Part shown: positions 12,641 to 24,189 of the stretch, piece after piece
Numbering within the stretch: the first letter of the stretch is position 1
Layout: the number at the start of each line of letters is the position of its first letter
Assembly (NCBI RefSeq): GCF_949987535.1
Contig: NC_080082.1
Span: 30,850,011 to 30,914,010 of the forward strand
DNA: 64,000 nucleotides
Direction: 5' to 3'
DNA from: Balaenoptera acutorostrata
Lineage: Eukaryota > Chordata > Mammalia > Artiodactyla > Balaenopteridae
The notes under the pieces: model-generated
Database searches by the model: none
The model's input: the letters and a program-made list of their open reading frames with translations, nothing else
What the model was told of the DNA's origin: nothing
Position numbers and translations under genes: made by a program

Positions 12641-12859
12641 GATTATTATTATCACAACTGTTATTACGCCAGAGCTATCCAAATGAGGGCTGGAGCAGAC
12701 CAGTCCGCCGGGGAGCCCCTCGCCCAGTTTTTCGCCATCATCCAGATTCTGCCACCTCCATGACTGCCCACTCCGCCCCGAGTCAGGAAGGCCACCTACC
12801 CAACCCAAGCCTTGCCCTCCGCCTGCCCCCAGGCTTCCTGCCCATCCACCAGCGGTCAC

Positions 12860-13640
12860 AGACGCACTCGCCTGATTGATAAAGTTCCTATCTGGTCATT
12901 TACGATCTGGCTGCTGAAGAGGCAGCTCCTGCCAGCTCGAAAAGCAATTAATCTGCAAACAAGCTGGGCAACAGCAGGCCTGGGCATTGCAGTCTCGGGC
13001 CGTGGCCGCTCCAGAGAGCAGATAAGGCTGTGGTCTGCTATTTATTGTACATTTTAATTAAGTGCTTGTTAACGACAGTTATTTTAACAGTCATAAAATT
13101 ACTGTTGTAATACATTTTGTTGGAGGGAGAATGGAGGGGCCGCAGGACTTTATGAAAGCAACCACAGATTGCCTTCACTTTAAATCAAAGAATAAATTCT
13201 GAAGAGGAGGGACGGTACCATGGTCCAGGCCGAGACGCTAATGGTTATTTAATGCCCTCATCAGTGTTTGTAAGTCCCGAGCATACGGCGCGGACACAAC
13301 AGCCTCCAAACCCTCTTTAACACTTATTTGAGATGACAGGAAAAATGAAACCGTTTGTGCTTTCAATGGAAAAGCAATCATTGGTACATTATATTCGCCT
13401 TGCCCTATCATGCTAATGCATGGTAAAAATGTCACCAAATGTATTTAAGGGCCTGATGGACTGTTACCGTTGGATCCCTGGTACTGGACTGATTAATAAA
13501 AATCTTCAATTTGTATGTAAATGCAGCGAGGCCTCATATCATCCACATACCTGCACCCAGAGAAAATAATAAACTGAAGTTTAATGCAGCAATTATCAGC
13601 ATTTATGGAACTCTTAAAGCAGTGGCGGCCCTCAGAAGCA
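12860..13640. promoter_or_regulatory. Candidate distal IRX3 enhancer (conserved-element-like block)
   Basis: About 780 bp contains no recognised repeat and is dense in developmental transcription-factor words: GATTGATAAAG, AGCAATTAATCTGC, TTTTAATTAAGTG, GCTAATGGTTATTTAATGC, ATCATGCTAATGCATGG, CTGATTAATAAAAA and GCAATTATCAGC. Such AT-rich, homeodomain-site-rich islands within repeat-rich flanks are typical of Iroquois gene-desert enhancers. The right end contains the first copy of a duplicated 27-bp core. Conservation is inferred from composition, not measured. Confidence 0.6.
13576..13639 (+). repeat. Duplicated core element, copy A
   Basis: The 27 bp at 13576-13602, centred on TGCAGCAATTATCAGC, are identical to 16522-16548. 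The similarity continues about 35 bp further with substitutions that are mostly transitions and one 2-bp gap. It contains an AATTAT homeodomain-type core. Confidence 0.85.
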
Positions 13641-14089
13641 GGCGTGGAGGGAGATGGCTGGGGATGGGCAAAGATGCTCCTTTTGGGATGCCTGGGCTTC
13701 TCCCAGGGGCCAGCGTTGGCTAAGCTGGTCATGTCACACCACAGCACTGGGCTCCGATCTGAGGGGTGAGCCAGGCGGAGGGTGAATTGTGGCTGCTGGC
13801 AAGGAGATGTTCCCGGAAGTGGCTTCTGTCCCACTAATTCCCCATCTCAGGACATGTGTCTGTGACTTTCCCTACTTTGATTCGTAAGAAACCTAGGGAG
13901 TGTCAGACCACCTGCTGGGCCAAGCCAAGTGTGGGGATGAGAAAGAGATGCACCACATGTTTGCAGGCACTTGATACCAGGGGACAAATGGCAACAGTGA
14001 CAAGAACAGCCACTTACTACCTTGTCCTATATCAGGCAGGGAGCTACGTACTTTACATAGTATCTTTATTCTCATAATGTCTGTGCCAG

Positions 14090-14925
14090 AGACTGGCTCA
14101 CTGTTCACCACACCCACTTCCTCTTCCTCCTGGACACACAGATAAACTACATTTCCCAGACCCCCTTGCAGGTAAGTGTAGTCAAGTGCATTAGTTCAGG
14201 TTGGCTGAGTAGAAACCATGTGAGGGGATTAGACATGCAAGGTTTTCCCTGGGGGAGGGAGAAGAAGGAAGCAGAGAGAGCTTTCAGGCCACATGAGGGT
14301 CTGACGCCTGTGGGAATAAAGTTAGGAAAACGGAGCATCTCATAGGAAAAGTCTCAGACTGCATCACACCTCCAAGAAAGTTTCTGCCTGGCCAAAGGGA
14401 GGTCTTCAAGCTCGAGTCGCCCACTGGAGGAGTCCCTGATCTTACCAGAATGGGCCTAGCTGAAGACTTCTGCCATGATTAGTCTTTGGCTGGGAACAGC
14501 CCAGGAGAAGCATGGGCTCCCTCCACCAGGATGTGATGGTAAATCCAGAAAGACAGCAGCTGAGGCCGCCTATATTCCCCACATCAGGAGCCCTGAAAGG
14601 TGCAGCTTCATGGCTGCCACGCCACTCGGCTGAGTTCTAGCCAATGGAATGTGGGCAGGACTGATGTGTATAAACCCTCCCACGGTGACCCTCCGTGCTT
14701 ACTTCTCCTTGTCCACTCGATACACACAAGTACGGGAACCTTGGAGCCATGTGTTAAAGAACCAAAGATGGAAGAAACCTGCCCCATCACTTGCAGAAGA
14801 GCTACCCACCAATCAGAAACACCCATTTAGGACATTACTTGAGTGAGAAATAATCTTCCATGTGTTAAGCCACTGAGATTAAGGCCTCCTATTACAGCAG
14901 TTAGGTTAAGCATTAACCAAAGGAA
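14090..14925 (+). mobile_element. Probable MaLR LTR relics
   Basis: Two stretches resemble old MLT1-like LTRs: ACTACATTTCCCAGACCCCC near 14150, and TTCTAGCCAATGGAATGTGG near 14636 through GTTAAGCCACTGAGATTAAG near 14867. Both are diverged and assigned by eye. Confidence 0.45.
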
Positions 14926-14929
14926 TATC

Positions 14930-15075
14930 ATATTCTCATAAAGCAAATATTCTGATCTCCAGTTTTCAGGTGAGAAAAGCCCATCTAGAGAGGTAAGTGA
15001 CTTACCCAAACTTATACACTCTGGATGTGGCAGAGCTGGGATTTGAATCCAGGTCTATCTGATTCTAGACACTAT
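14930..15075 (-). mobile_element. MIR fragment
   Basis: Reverse MIR words: CCAGTTTTCAGGTGAGAAAA, GTGACTTACCCAAACTTATA, GAGCTGGGATTTGAATCCAG. Confidence 0.75.
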
Positions 15076-15384
15076 TTCCCCTCCTGATTGGCTGGGAACA
15101 CATAGACCAGGAACATGAAAATATTTGTAGCACCCATGTGCCTTCCAGACATTAAAATGCGCCATTCCCCACTCTCCAGGGTCCCCCTGAAAAAGGAAAG
15201 AGAATGAGCCCCTAAAGGAGCTTTGGCAGGATGGGAGTCTGTGAACTTGAGAGCAAGGAAAGGGTGGCAAGAATGTATTTGGGGTGGCCAAGCCTGTCTC
15301 CCCACTTGCTCCTCTGTCTGGCTCATGACAGCCCTGAAACCACACCAACTTCCCAGCCAGTGACAGAAAACCTCATGAGCATAA

Positions 15385-15900
15385 ACCAGTATAATTATTT
15401 TGGAGCACAATTGGACAGTATCTACCATCATTTAAAATATAGGTTCTCTTTAAGCCAGCAAGTCCATTTCTAAGAACTTACCCCATAAGAATGCTAGCAC
15501 CAGGGTGCAAATAATGTTTGCACACAGACTTACTGCACGTTATTTACAGTATCAAAATTCTAGCTATAACCCAAGAGTTCATAAACAGGATCTTAGTTAT
15601 ATAAAGTATTATATAGTCTCTTATTGATACATGAAGCAGCTGCTTAAAAGAATGGGATAGAGCTATAAGGACTTCCCTGGGAAAATATATATTAAATGGG
15701 AAAAAGTTACAGAACGTTATTATAATATGATTCCATTTTTTATAATAAAAAGTGTTATCTTTGTTAAAACATGGGAAGGAGTATGGAGAAATGTTCACCA
15801 AACTGTTAGGAAGAGTTCCAGCTGAAGGGGCAGGAATCTGATATCCAAAAGAACTATCATTTCCTATGCTACACATTTTTGTGATGTCATCATTGTTTAT
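15385..15900 (+). mobile_element. Old L1-like LINE fragment
   Basis: The words AGCCAGCAAGTCCATTTCTA, TTACTGCACGTTATTTACAG and TAATATGATTCCATTTTT follow the order of an ancient L1 3' region. Heavily diverged. Confidence 0.5.
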
Positions 15901-15954
15901 GATAAGCACGGATTACTTCTCCAATCAGGATGAAATTTTTAAAGTTTTTTAAAA

Positions 15955-16243
15955 AAATTTATTTATTTATATTTATTTTTGGCTGTGTTGGGTCTTCGTT
16001 TCCGTGCGAGGGCTTTCTCTAGTTGCGGCAAGCGGGGGCCACTCTTCATCGCGGTGCGCGAGCCTCTCACTATCGCGGCCTCTCTTGTTGCGGAGCACAG
16101 GCTCCAGACGCGCAGGCTCAGTAATTGTGGCTCACGGGCTTAGTTGCTCCGCGGCATGTGGGATCTTCCCAGACCGGGGTTCGAACCCGTGTCCCCTGCC
16201 TTAGCAGGCAGATTCTCAACCACTGCGCCACCAGGGAAGCCCC
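15955..16243 (-). mobile_element. CHR-type SINE
   Basis: Reverse-complement CHR SINE from an A/T-rich tail through GGCTGTGTTGGGTCTTCG to CCACCAGGGAAGCCCC. Nearly full length. It sits between the two copies of the duplicated core element. Confidence 0.9.
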
Positions 16244-16521
16244 TAAAGTACTTTTTAAAGGATGCTGGGTAGATGCCATGACGCCAGGAACAACATGGTG
16301 AAGGAGTGGGAAGTGAGACAGAGGAGGAGGAAAGCCCACAAAAGGTGGATAATGGGTGGGTTGCTTCTGTGGGCACCTTGGACTAGACCTCTTCTGGGAC
16401 TTTCTGAGAGTGTGTGCAGAGCACGTCAGAGCTGTCCCACCAAGGGGGCAGGAAGCTGGGCCATTTCTCCGCCACTTCCTCTCTCTCTCATCGGCTGCTG
16501 CTGCTCCTAGAGGTGTTAACA

Positions 16522-16583
16522 GAAGTTTAATGCAGCAATTATCAGCATCAAGGCAACTCAAAGTGGTGGCAGCCCTTGGAAGC
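16522..16583 (+). repeat. Duplicated core element, copy B
   Basis: This is the second copy of the 27-bp core at 13576-13602, in the same orientation and 2,946 bp away. By eye the match is about 53 of 62 positions over the extended alignment. Sequence to its left does not obviously match the left side of copy A. Confidence 0.85.
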
Positions 16584-16589
16584 CTATTC

Positions 16590-18720
16590 CACCCAAAGAC
16601 TGAGGTGCTCCTTCTGCCAGAAAGAGCCTTCAGGCAGGAAAGGCAGGAGCTCAAGGTAGAAAGCCATGGTCCACGGAGGCTGCGGGTGACCTCTGGGGTA
16701 GACAGTGAGGACGTGGGTGGGATACCAACAGCCTCTGCTACAGCGTGTTCTCCTGCATTCCACCATGTCCCACAGGGTTCCGAGCCCATGCTAGGGACCC
16801 AGGAAACAAACACTTGGTGAATCCAACTAAATACATATATATATATAAAATATTATATGTAGACATTTTGACTAGCCTAGGAACACCTCTTCCCTAATAA
16901 AAGCGTTTTTTAACCCTTTCTCTCAATTCCCAGTAACCTTCAGGACTCCAGAACAAAGACACTAATAATATAGCTAAAAAAGCCAATGACCATGCTTGGG
17001 AAGCCATGATTACATGCCAAGTACCTGCCATACATGATCTAACCCAGTCTTCATTGCCCACCTGTGAGGTGCAGGCTCTCAGTAGCAGTTATGGCCTTGG
17101 CTGTGGTCTGGCCTATTGGTCGTACCCAACAGGCAGGCTGAGCTTGTGTTTAAGGTATGGGCAGGGCAGCAGCACCCAAAATTAGAGAACAGAACAAAGG
17201 CATTCGCTAGACGCTATTTCAGAAATCATGGAGGTAGGCTTTAGAACTCAGCCTTTGTGGAGTTCTCTTATGTTTTCAGTACTGGCTGCATGCAGAAGTA
17301 CATTCCTGTGTCTCCTTCAGAGCTTTGGGCTTCTAAAGCTCTATGGGGCACTTCCTGGCCCTCCCACCGCTACTCTGACCACAACCGTGGAGACTGGCTC
17401 CATGTCGGTTTCTGCCCGGTCCCTGCAGTTACAAGCAGACAGCCCTTGCCTTGACTCTGCCATATTCCTCTCGTTGCCTGTCCTGGGGCTTCTCTGACAG
17501 TGTGGGGCTTCTCGGGCCTCCAGGAGCCCAGTATTCACCAGGCTTGTGCATCCCCCAAACACCAGGGGCCTCGCTTGGCCAACAGGGGTGGAGACTGATG
17601 GTCAAAAGGTCCCCCTTTCATTCCCTGGGGAGACAGTGCTGAGACGCGGTCCATGATGCTTCCCTGTGTTGGTTTTCCCACCCTCCTCATTTCACCCCTG
17701 CTCCATCCTGAGCTCCTGCTGCCTGGGATTTTCCCAAATAAACTACCTGCTCGCCAGCTTTTGCCGGAGAATCTGCTTTTGGGGAAGGCCAGGCGAAGAC
17801 AAGGCTTTAATCAGAAATAATCAGTTCCCAAAGGGTTAGAGGTTTGAACTGGGTTTTTTAAGTAGAAAGTAGAAATAGTTTGGCAGAGAGAAATGGGACC
17901 AGAGACCCCAGAAAGACAGGGAGAAAAATTAAGCCAAAAGAGAGAGAGAGGGGAAAAAAAAAAACTCAATTTGCCGGTTAGCCCACCGCTTTTCTCTCTT
18001 TCAAAGTTCCAAATTGCCTTCGCTTTCTCAGAATTCCAATCAAGCCTATTCCAGAGGAAGCAATTTCTGCCCGTGCATGGTCTCCCCACCTCCTGATCCA
18101 GAAGAAGATCTCCACATTTTTGCTCAAAGAGCCCCAGCGGACATTAGCAATTTAACTGGAAAAAGAAAAAAAAAAAATTCTAACCGCAGGTCACTGCAGC
18201 GTGTTCCATCTGACACAAAGGGTTCACTCACGTTCGGGACCCTAAAGAGGACGTGGCCAGGACACGGCGGGGAGTTTGTGACAAAGGAGGAGACAGGTCT
18301 CTACAGCAAATAGCCACTCACACAAACCAGTGGGGCAATGGCAGAAACACACAACATTTCTCCTTTTCCCCAGTGACACACAGACAATAATAAAATAAGA
18401 CGTTTCCCCCAGATTTCAAAATTAATCAACTTTAAAGATCTCCTGACTTCCTGAGCCACTGGCTCTGTCAACCAGAGCCACTGCTGGTCCTTCTTCTCAA
18501 GGATGCAGTGAGGATGGGTGTTGGTCATGCATGCCTGCCCCCAGTGGGAGGTTCGGGGCTCACTGCTCTTGGTCACCACCCATGTCACCACACCACAAAT
18601 TCAGGGCATAAGCAAGAGATGGAGTTACTGACTGAGGCAACCACAGCCCCCAGATTAGCAACAAAAGTTCTCAGGGGAAACTGAATCCTGTCATCTCTTT
18701 CCTGGGGCAGAAGGGGGGCA
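16590..18720. other. Mostly unique non-coding sequence
   Basis: No gene or clear repeat is recognised apart from a short (AT)n run near 16833. The part at 17790-18170 lacks repeats and carries TTAATCAGAAATAATCAG and TTAGCAATTTAACTGG, so it could be regulatory. Support is weak. Confidence 0.35.
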
Positions 18721-18724
18721 AGAT

Positions 18725-19575
18725 TTTGATTTTTGGTTTTTGTGGATTTTTTTGGTGGTGAAATACACAGAACAAAATTTACCATCATAACCATTTTTTT
18801 AATATAAATTTATTTATTTATTTATTTAATTTATTTTTGGCTATGTTGGGTCTTCGTTTCTGTGCGAGGGCTTTCTCTAGTTGCGGCAAGTGGGGGCCAC
18901 TCTTCATCGCGGTGCGCGGGCCTCTCACTATCGTGGCCTCTCTTGTTGTGGAGCACAGGCTCCAGACGCGCAGGCTCAGTAGTTGTGGCTCACGGGCCTA
19001 GCTGCTCTGAGGCATGTGGGATCTTCCCAGACCAGGGCTCGAACCCGTGTCCCCTGCATTGGCAGGCAGATTCTCAACCACTGCGCCACCTTAAGTGTAC
19101 AGTTCAGTGGCATTAAGTACATTCACATTGTTGTGCGACCGTCCCCGTCAGCCATCTGCAGAACTCTTTTCATCTTGGAAAAATGAAAGTCTGTACTCAT
19201 TAAACACTAACTCCCCATTTCTCGTCCCCCAGCCCCTGGTAACCACCACTTTGCTTTCTGTCTCTATGATTTTGATTACTCCAAGTACCTCGTAGAAGTG
19301 GAATCATACAGTAGTTGTCTTTTTGTGACTGGTTTATCTCACTCAGCATAATGTCTTGAAGGCTCATCCGTGTTGTACTATCTGTCAGAACTTCCTTCCT
19401 TTTTAAGGCTGAATCATATTCCATGGTATGTACCTACATTTTGTTTACCCTTTCATCCATCATGGGCATGTGAGTGGTTTCCACCTCTTGCCAATGGGAG
19501 TAATGCTGCTATGAACATACGTGTACAAATATCTGTTTGAGATTCTACTTTCAATTCTTTGGGGCCTATGGGGAA
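18725..19575 (-). mobile_element. L1 LINE 3' region, split by a SINE
   Basis: Reverse L1: GTGAAATACACAGAACAAAA, then after the SINE AAGTGTACAGTTCAGTGGCA, CATAATGTCTTGAAGGCTCA, GGCTGAATCATATTCCATGG and TAATGCTGCTATGAACATAC. The two halves join precisely around the inserted SINE. Confidence 0.85.
18803..19090 (-). mobile_element. CHR-type SINE, 5'-truncated
   Basis: Reverse-complement CHR SINE inserted in the L1 above. It stops at CACTGCGCCACC, so the first ten or so bases of the tRNA-like head are missing. Confidence 0.9.
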
Positions 19576-19948
19576 GGGACATTTTTGTAACTACAAGTGG
19601 CCCCATGCTAAGCCGGAAGGCAGGAGGCAGAGCCAGTGTTATAAACATAGAGTTTGCTGTCAGAACTGGCTTCCATTCCGGGTGCCACCTGCTACTCTAC
19701 ATACAACAAAATAGTTCACACTTGTGGGCCACTTACCATATGAAAACATTCTCCTCAGCTCTTCTACCTATGGCATTCGCTTCCGTAATCTTCACAGCAA
19801 TTCTGTTTGGTAGGAACTATTATTAACCCTTTTCACAGAGGAAGAGGGTGCATAGCAGCTAAGCAGTTTTCCTAGATCCAAATAAGTCCTAGAGCCAAGA
19901 TTTGAATTCAGGCAGTCTGGTTCCAGAGACCGTAAAATGATAATGTAA

Positions 19949-20287
19949 TGAGAAGAAGAAGAAGAAAAAGGAGAAGGAGAAGGAAGAGGAGGAAAAGAAA
20001 GAGGAGGAAGGGGAGGAGGGGGAGGAGGAGGGGGGAGGGGAGGAGGGGGGAGGAGAGGGAGGGGAGGGGGGAGGAGGAGGAGGGGAAGAGGAAGAAGAAG
20101 GAGGAGGAGGAATAAGAAGAAGGGGAACAGGGAGAAGGAGGGGAAGGAGGAGGGGGAGGGGGAGGGGAGGGGCGGGGAGGGGGAGGGGAGGGGGGAAGAG
20201 GAGGAGGGGAACAGGGAGAAGGAGGGGAGGAGGTGGAAGAGGAGGAGGAGAAGGAGAAGAAAAGGAGGGGGAGGAGAAGGGGGAAGA
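19949..20287. repeat. Long polypurine (GGA/GAA)n low-complexity tract
   Basis: About 340 nt of almost pure purine on the + strand, built from GGA, GAA, GGGGA and AGAAG units with very few pyrimidine interruptions. The long open frames on the opposite strand (Pro/Ser/Leu repeats) are artefacts of this composition. Confidence 0.95.
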
Positions 20288-20399
20288 TGGTGGTGCCAAT
20301 GTTGAGGGTTCAAAGGGAACTGAGTCCAGTCACTTCTCTCCTGGGGCAGAAGAGGGCCAACATTTTTTTTCATGTTGGTGAAAGACATTTCAGGATGGT

Positions 20400-20720
20400 G
20401 ACGGTGATGACTTAGCCAACCCTTATTAGTGCTCCGTGTCAGGCACTGTTAGAGCATCTCAGTAAATTAACTCATTTGATGCTAACTCCTCTCTGCATCC
20501 AACAGGGAATATATCATCAGGGAATATATCAACAGGGAATATATCATCAGGGAAGATATCATCAGGGAATATATCATCAGGGAATATATCATCAGGGAAT
20601 ATATCATTTCCCTGTTTTGCTCACGAGGAAACTGACTTTCCAAATGGCTTCATCACTTGTACCAAGTCACATGGTGAACGAGAAGAGGATCCAGGATCCA
20701 AACCCAGATCCTGCTGTTAG
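20400..20720 (-). mobile_element. MIR carrying an internal minisatellite
   Basis: Reverse MIR flanks are present on both sides: AGTGCTCCGTGTCAGGCACT and TTAACTCATTTGATGCTAAC on the left, GCTCACGAGGAAACTGACTT and CCAAACCCAGATCCTGCTGT on the right. The 15-bp tandem array splits them. Confidence 0.7.
20503..20607. repeat. 15-bp minisatellite, 7 units
   Basis: Seven consecutive units of CAGGGAATATATCAT lie head to tail, with one A for T in unit 2 and one G for T in unit 4. The last unit runs into TTCCCTG, which pairs with the unit start. Confidence 0.95.
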
Positions 20721-20759
20721 CAAGTCCTCCTTCATCTATCTGTTCATTTGATCACTGAT

Positions 20760-23700
20760 CTCGGCATGATTCCCTCTGTAAAGAATGAGGAAGGACTCTG
20801 TGCAAAGAGCTCATGTGTTCTCCAACCCTTCTAGCATGTTCTTTTGGCCAGAGCAGACATTCCAGGGACATCTGGCCGAGAGGCCATAAAGTGTGACATG
20901 TGGAAAGGAGGAAGAGGAAATGCCACAGAGGCTGCAGATGAGGAACAGATTTGGGGGCATTTAGACAGCAAGCATCTCTGCCGCAGCAGCAGGATGTATA
21001 AGGACCAGAGAAGAGAGAAAGGGGGATTTCAGGAACCATAGCTCTAGGTTATGAATTAGAGCCACATGGAAGTGTTTTGAGAGTCACAAGTAAAGATTCA
21101 AATCACTTTTAAATTCTGAATATTTTTTATTTTGGACTCTGTTTCTCTAAGTACCACCCTGAGGTAAGACTGAGCCACATAGTGTCCCAGATTATATCTG
21201 GGTTAAACCAGTTGAATGATAATAGTTTTCGGATACCCTAGGTGCCAGGCACTGGGTTTACGGCAGTAACTGAAACAGAGATGTCTCTCCTCACAGATCA
21301 GGAAGCCCAGCAGAGGATTGGCTTAAATCAGGAAATGGGGCTGCTCAGGGATACTTGGGGTTCTGAGAGTATTATAGCTTCTTTCTATTTCTTCTTTTAC
21401 AAACACGTAAGGGAACATCCAAGTGCATCCAAGCCGTACTTTTGTCTGGATGTCCGTCATTAGGGCCTCTCCTCTGCCCTGCTCCATCACTCATGGCCGG
21501 GTCCTCTCCCACTCCTTCTCATGCCCCCTTCCCACACTCCCACTGTCCTCCCACCATCATGCTCCAATCCTGATGGTGAGTCCAGCATCAACCCCTTTTC
21601 TCTCATTCAGGGAGATGAGAAGGAGTCTCTTACCCCAGCCCCCAGCCCAGGTTTCCATGGCCCCCTTGAGACCATGGGCTCTCAAGTTGCCCCCAAAGAA
21701 AACTGACTTTTATCATCAATCATCGGACCCAGTGCCCCCAAATGACTGCTGTTTGCCTCAAATTCCACTCTCTCCAGCCTCCTCTTTCCCCTTGCCTAGT
21801 GTTCTCCGGTTTTCAGAAACTGCCTTTTCATTTTCCAATAGCACGAATTGTTTTTCTCTGATTTCAAAACGTTTACATATCCCTTGCATGAAAATTGGAA
21901 AGTAAGAAAGAAGACGAAGAAAATGTACATCGCTCAAATCCCTCTACTCAGGGATCATTGTCATTCCCTAGGTCTTAACAGCATTTGACGTCCACAACCA
22001 TACTGGAAAAGTGAAGACATGGGTGTTATTAGCTTAATGTTATTTCACTTAATGGGTGACAAATCTGGGCTCAGACAGGTAGAGTGATTTACCTAAGGCC
22101 ACAGAACAAGTATCAGTACTTTGAAATGTATTTAGGATGGTGAACTAAGAATCTAGAGGATGGTCAGGGAGCTCTGGGACTGGCATGGTAGATCTGAATT
22201 GTTAAGGCAGTGTCCTAATTTGGGTTCCCAAAAGCAGAGCCTTAGAAAATGACTGGGGTACAGGGAGTCTATTAGGGGGCTGATCCCAGAAGCACAATGA
22301 AGTGGGGGGAAAGCGAGGCAGGGAAGGGAGGAAAGCCGCGAAAGGTGTGTCAACGAGCAGGTTACCACTGGGACTCAGCCCCCGGGACCCTCAGAGGAGC
22401 CACGTAGACTCCGCTGGAGAATCATCTCCCAGGCGGATGGGAAAGCTGGGCTGTGTATCCACACACTCCTATCCCCCATTGATTAGCTAATTATAAGTAC
22501 AAATATGAGTGTGAATATAAAAATCCTGCCCAACATAATTACATTACATGATATTCTGTGTGTGTCTCTCAAATGTATTCGTTTGTTGGTGGCAAATGTC
22601 TAAAACGAACCATGATCTTCTAGAACCTTATCTTGGCATTTCTTCACCCTTTGAAATGATGGAGGGGCTCATAACAATAGAAGTGGGGTTCCTCTCAGAC
22701 TCTGAGGAGCCCTGTCTGCAGCTGCCCCAGGCCCTCCCTGCCAGTATAACTGGGACATAGGGTCTCCTGGGATGCTGGGAACATTCTGGAGGACTAGGCC
22801 AGGATTTGGATTCTGCCAAAGTCTCAAATGCTCAGCAGTGGCTCTCTAGGCCTCAGCTGGGACTTGAGGCAGTGGCCGGATTATCAAAGCACAACAGAGA
22901 TGACCGGGGGTCAGAGCCCGATGACCTGACTCGGGTCACCAGCCCATGGAGCGCCCCAGAGCTACCCCAACAAGCCCTCTGCTGAAGGGCTACACTTCCC
23001 TCCCCAGGGGGCTTGAAGTCCAAGGGCCCAGCACTTGTACACTCTCTCCTTTTAAAGTGCTCTTCCTTCCTTCCTTCTGGCTTACACAATGGAGAAAGCC
23101 CCGTTATCATTAATCACCCGGGGGCCTCCGGGGATGGGAACTGCAGGATTCCTAAGCCATGAAAGGCCCACATCAAAAGCAACTGCCCAACTTGGATCCT
23201 GATTTGCTCTCACCGAAGCCTCAGAGCCAGGTTCAGAACTTGTAAGGTGCAGAGAAATGAGGGGGAAGGGGGGAGGGGCAAGGAGAAACTGAGGAATCCT
23301 CCAGGCTTAGCCATCGGGGTGTCTTACGTGCAGTTTCTTTGTTCCCCGCTCCAACAACCTAGCAGGACCAACTACGTGATCCATGGGGCCCAGGACAAAA
23401 TGAACATGTGGGCTCTTGCTCAAAAATTATTAAGCCTTTTAGGACAGCAAGAGCAGAGCATCACGGCAAGTGCACAGACCTGCAGGCCCAAGAGGCCGGC
23501 CCTGCTCAGTGTTTCTAAATATTGAGATATTTCTAAAGTGATGACTGGTGTCCTTTCCCTGGGCTGTCAACAATGCCGCCCACCTTCCCAATTACTTGCT
23601 TTCTCATATCCTTGTTTTATTTTCTTTTCTTTTTTTTCATTTTCTTACCATGCCCTGAAAATACTTGTTTCAATTTGTTCGTGTCCCTGTTTGAATGAGT

Positions 23701-24100
23701 CCTCCAGGAGGATGTAAGCCCAGAGAGGCCAGGGATCCGGCCGACCCTGTATATCACTGCGTCCCCGGCGTCCCGCACAGGGTGGGCCACGCAGAGGGCA
23801 CTTAGTCGACGTTTGGTGATGAGTGAATGAGCCTCGCCATCACGCTCACTCTGTGGACTCACAGGGCGACAAGGGCTCAGCGCCAGGCTCGCGCCCACCG
23901 GGGAACAGGGTCAACCCGCTGCTGCTCTGCCTCTCGGCTCTGAGAGCCACATCGCGAAACCTGCACGGTTTGCCCTTTCGGCCAACTTTACAGGAAGAGG
24001 AAATCCTGCAGAAATTAAAGAAAGGTGGGATGTTTAACAAAACCCCATAAATAAGTCCCTGGTGTACCTTGAGGACTCTGCCTGCCACTAGGTCCAAATG
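20760..24100. other. Non-coding sequence with few recognised repeats
   Basis: No exon or RNA gene recognised. A possible old LTR-like stretch lies near 22205-22300 (GTCCTAATTTGGGTTCCCAA), without certainty. A short T-rich run lies at 23609-23645. Confidence 0.35.
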
Positions 24101-24189
24101 TCATGTTTCATTTCCAGTCAATGGCCAGAAAGGGAAATCACTTACAAAATACCCAACCCCCGATCTCATTCCCCAACACCACCACACAG

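Noticed and set aside
19792..20388. 198- and 136-codon Pro/Ser/Leu-rich frames on the minus strand
   Set aside because: Translation of a simple purine tract; no coding evidence.
20503..20607. CRISPR-like regular repeats
   Set aside because: The units are directly adjacent with no spacers, and the host is a mammal.
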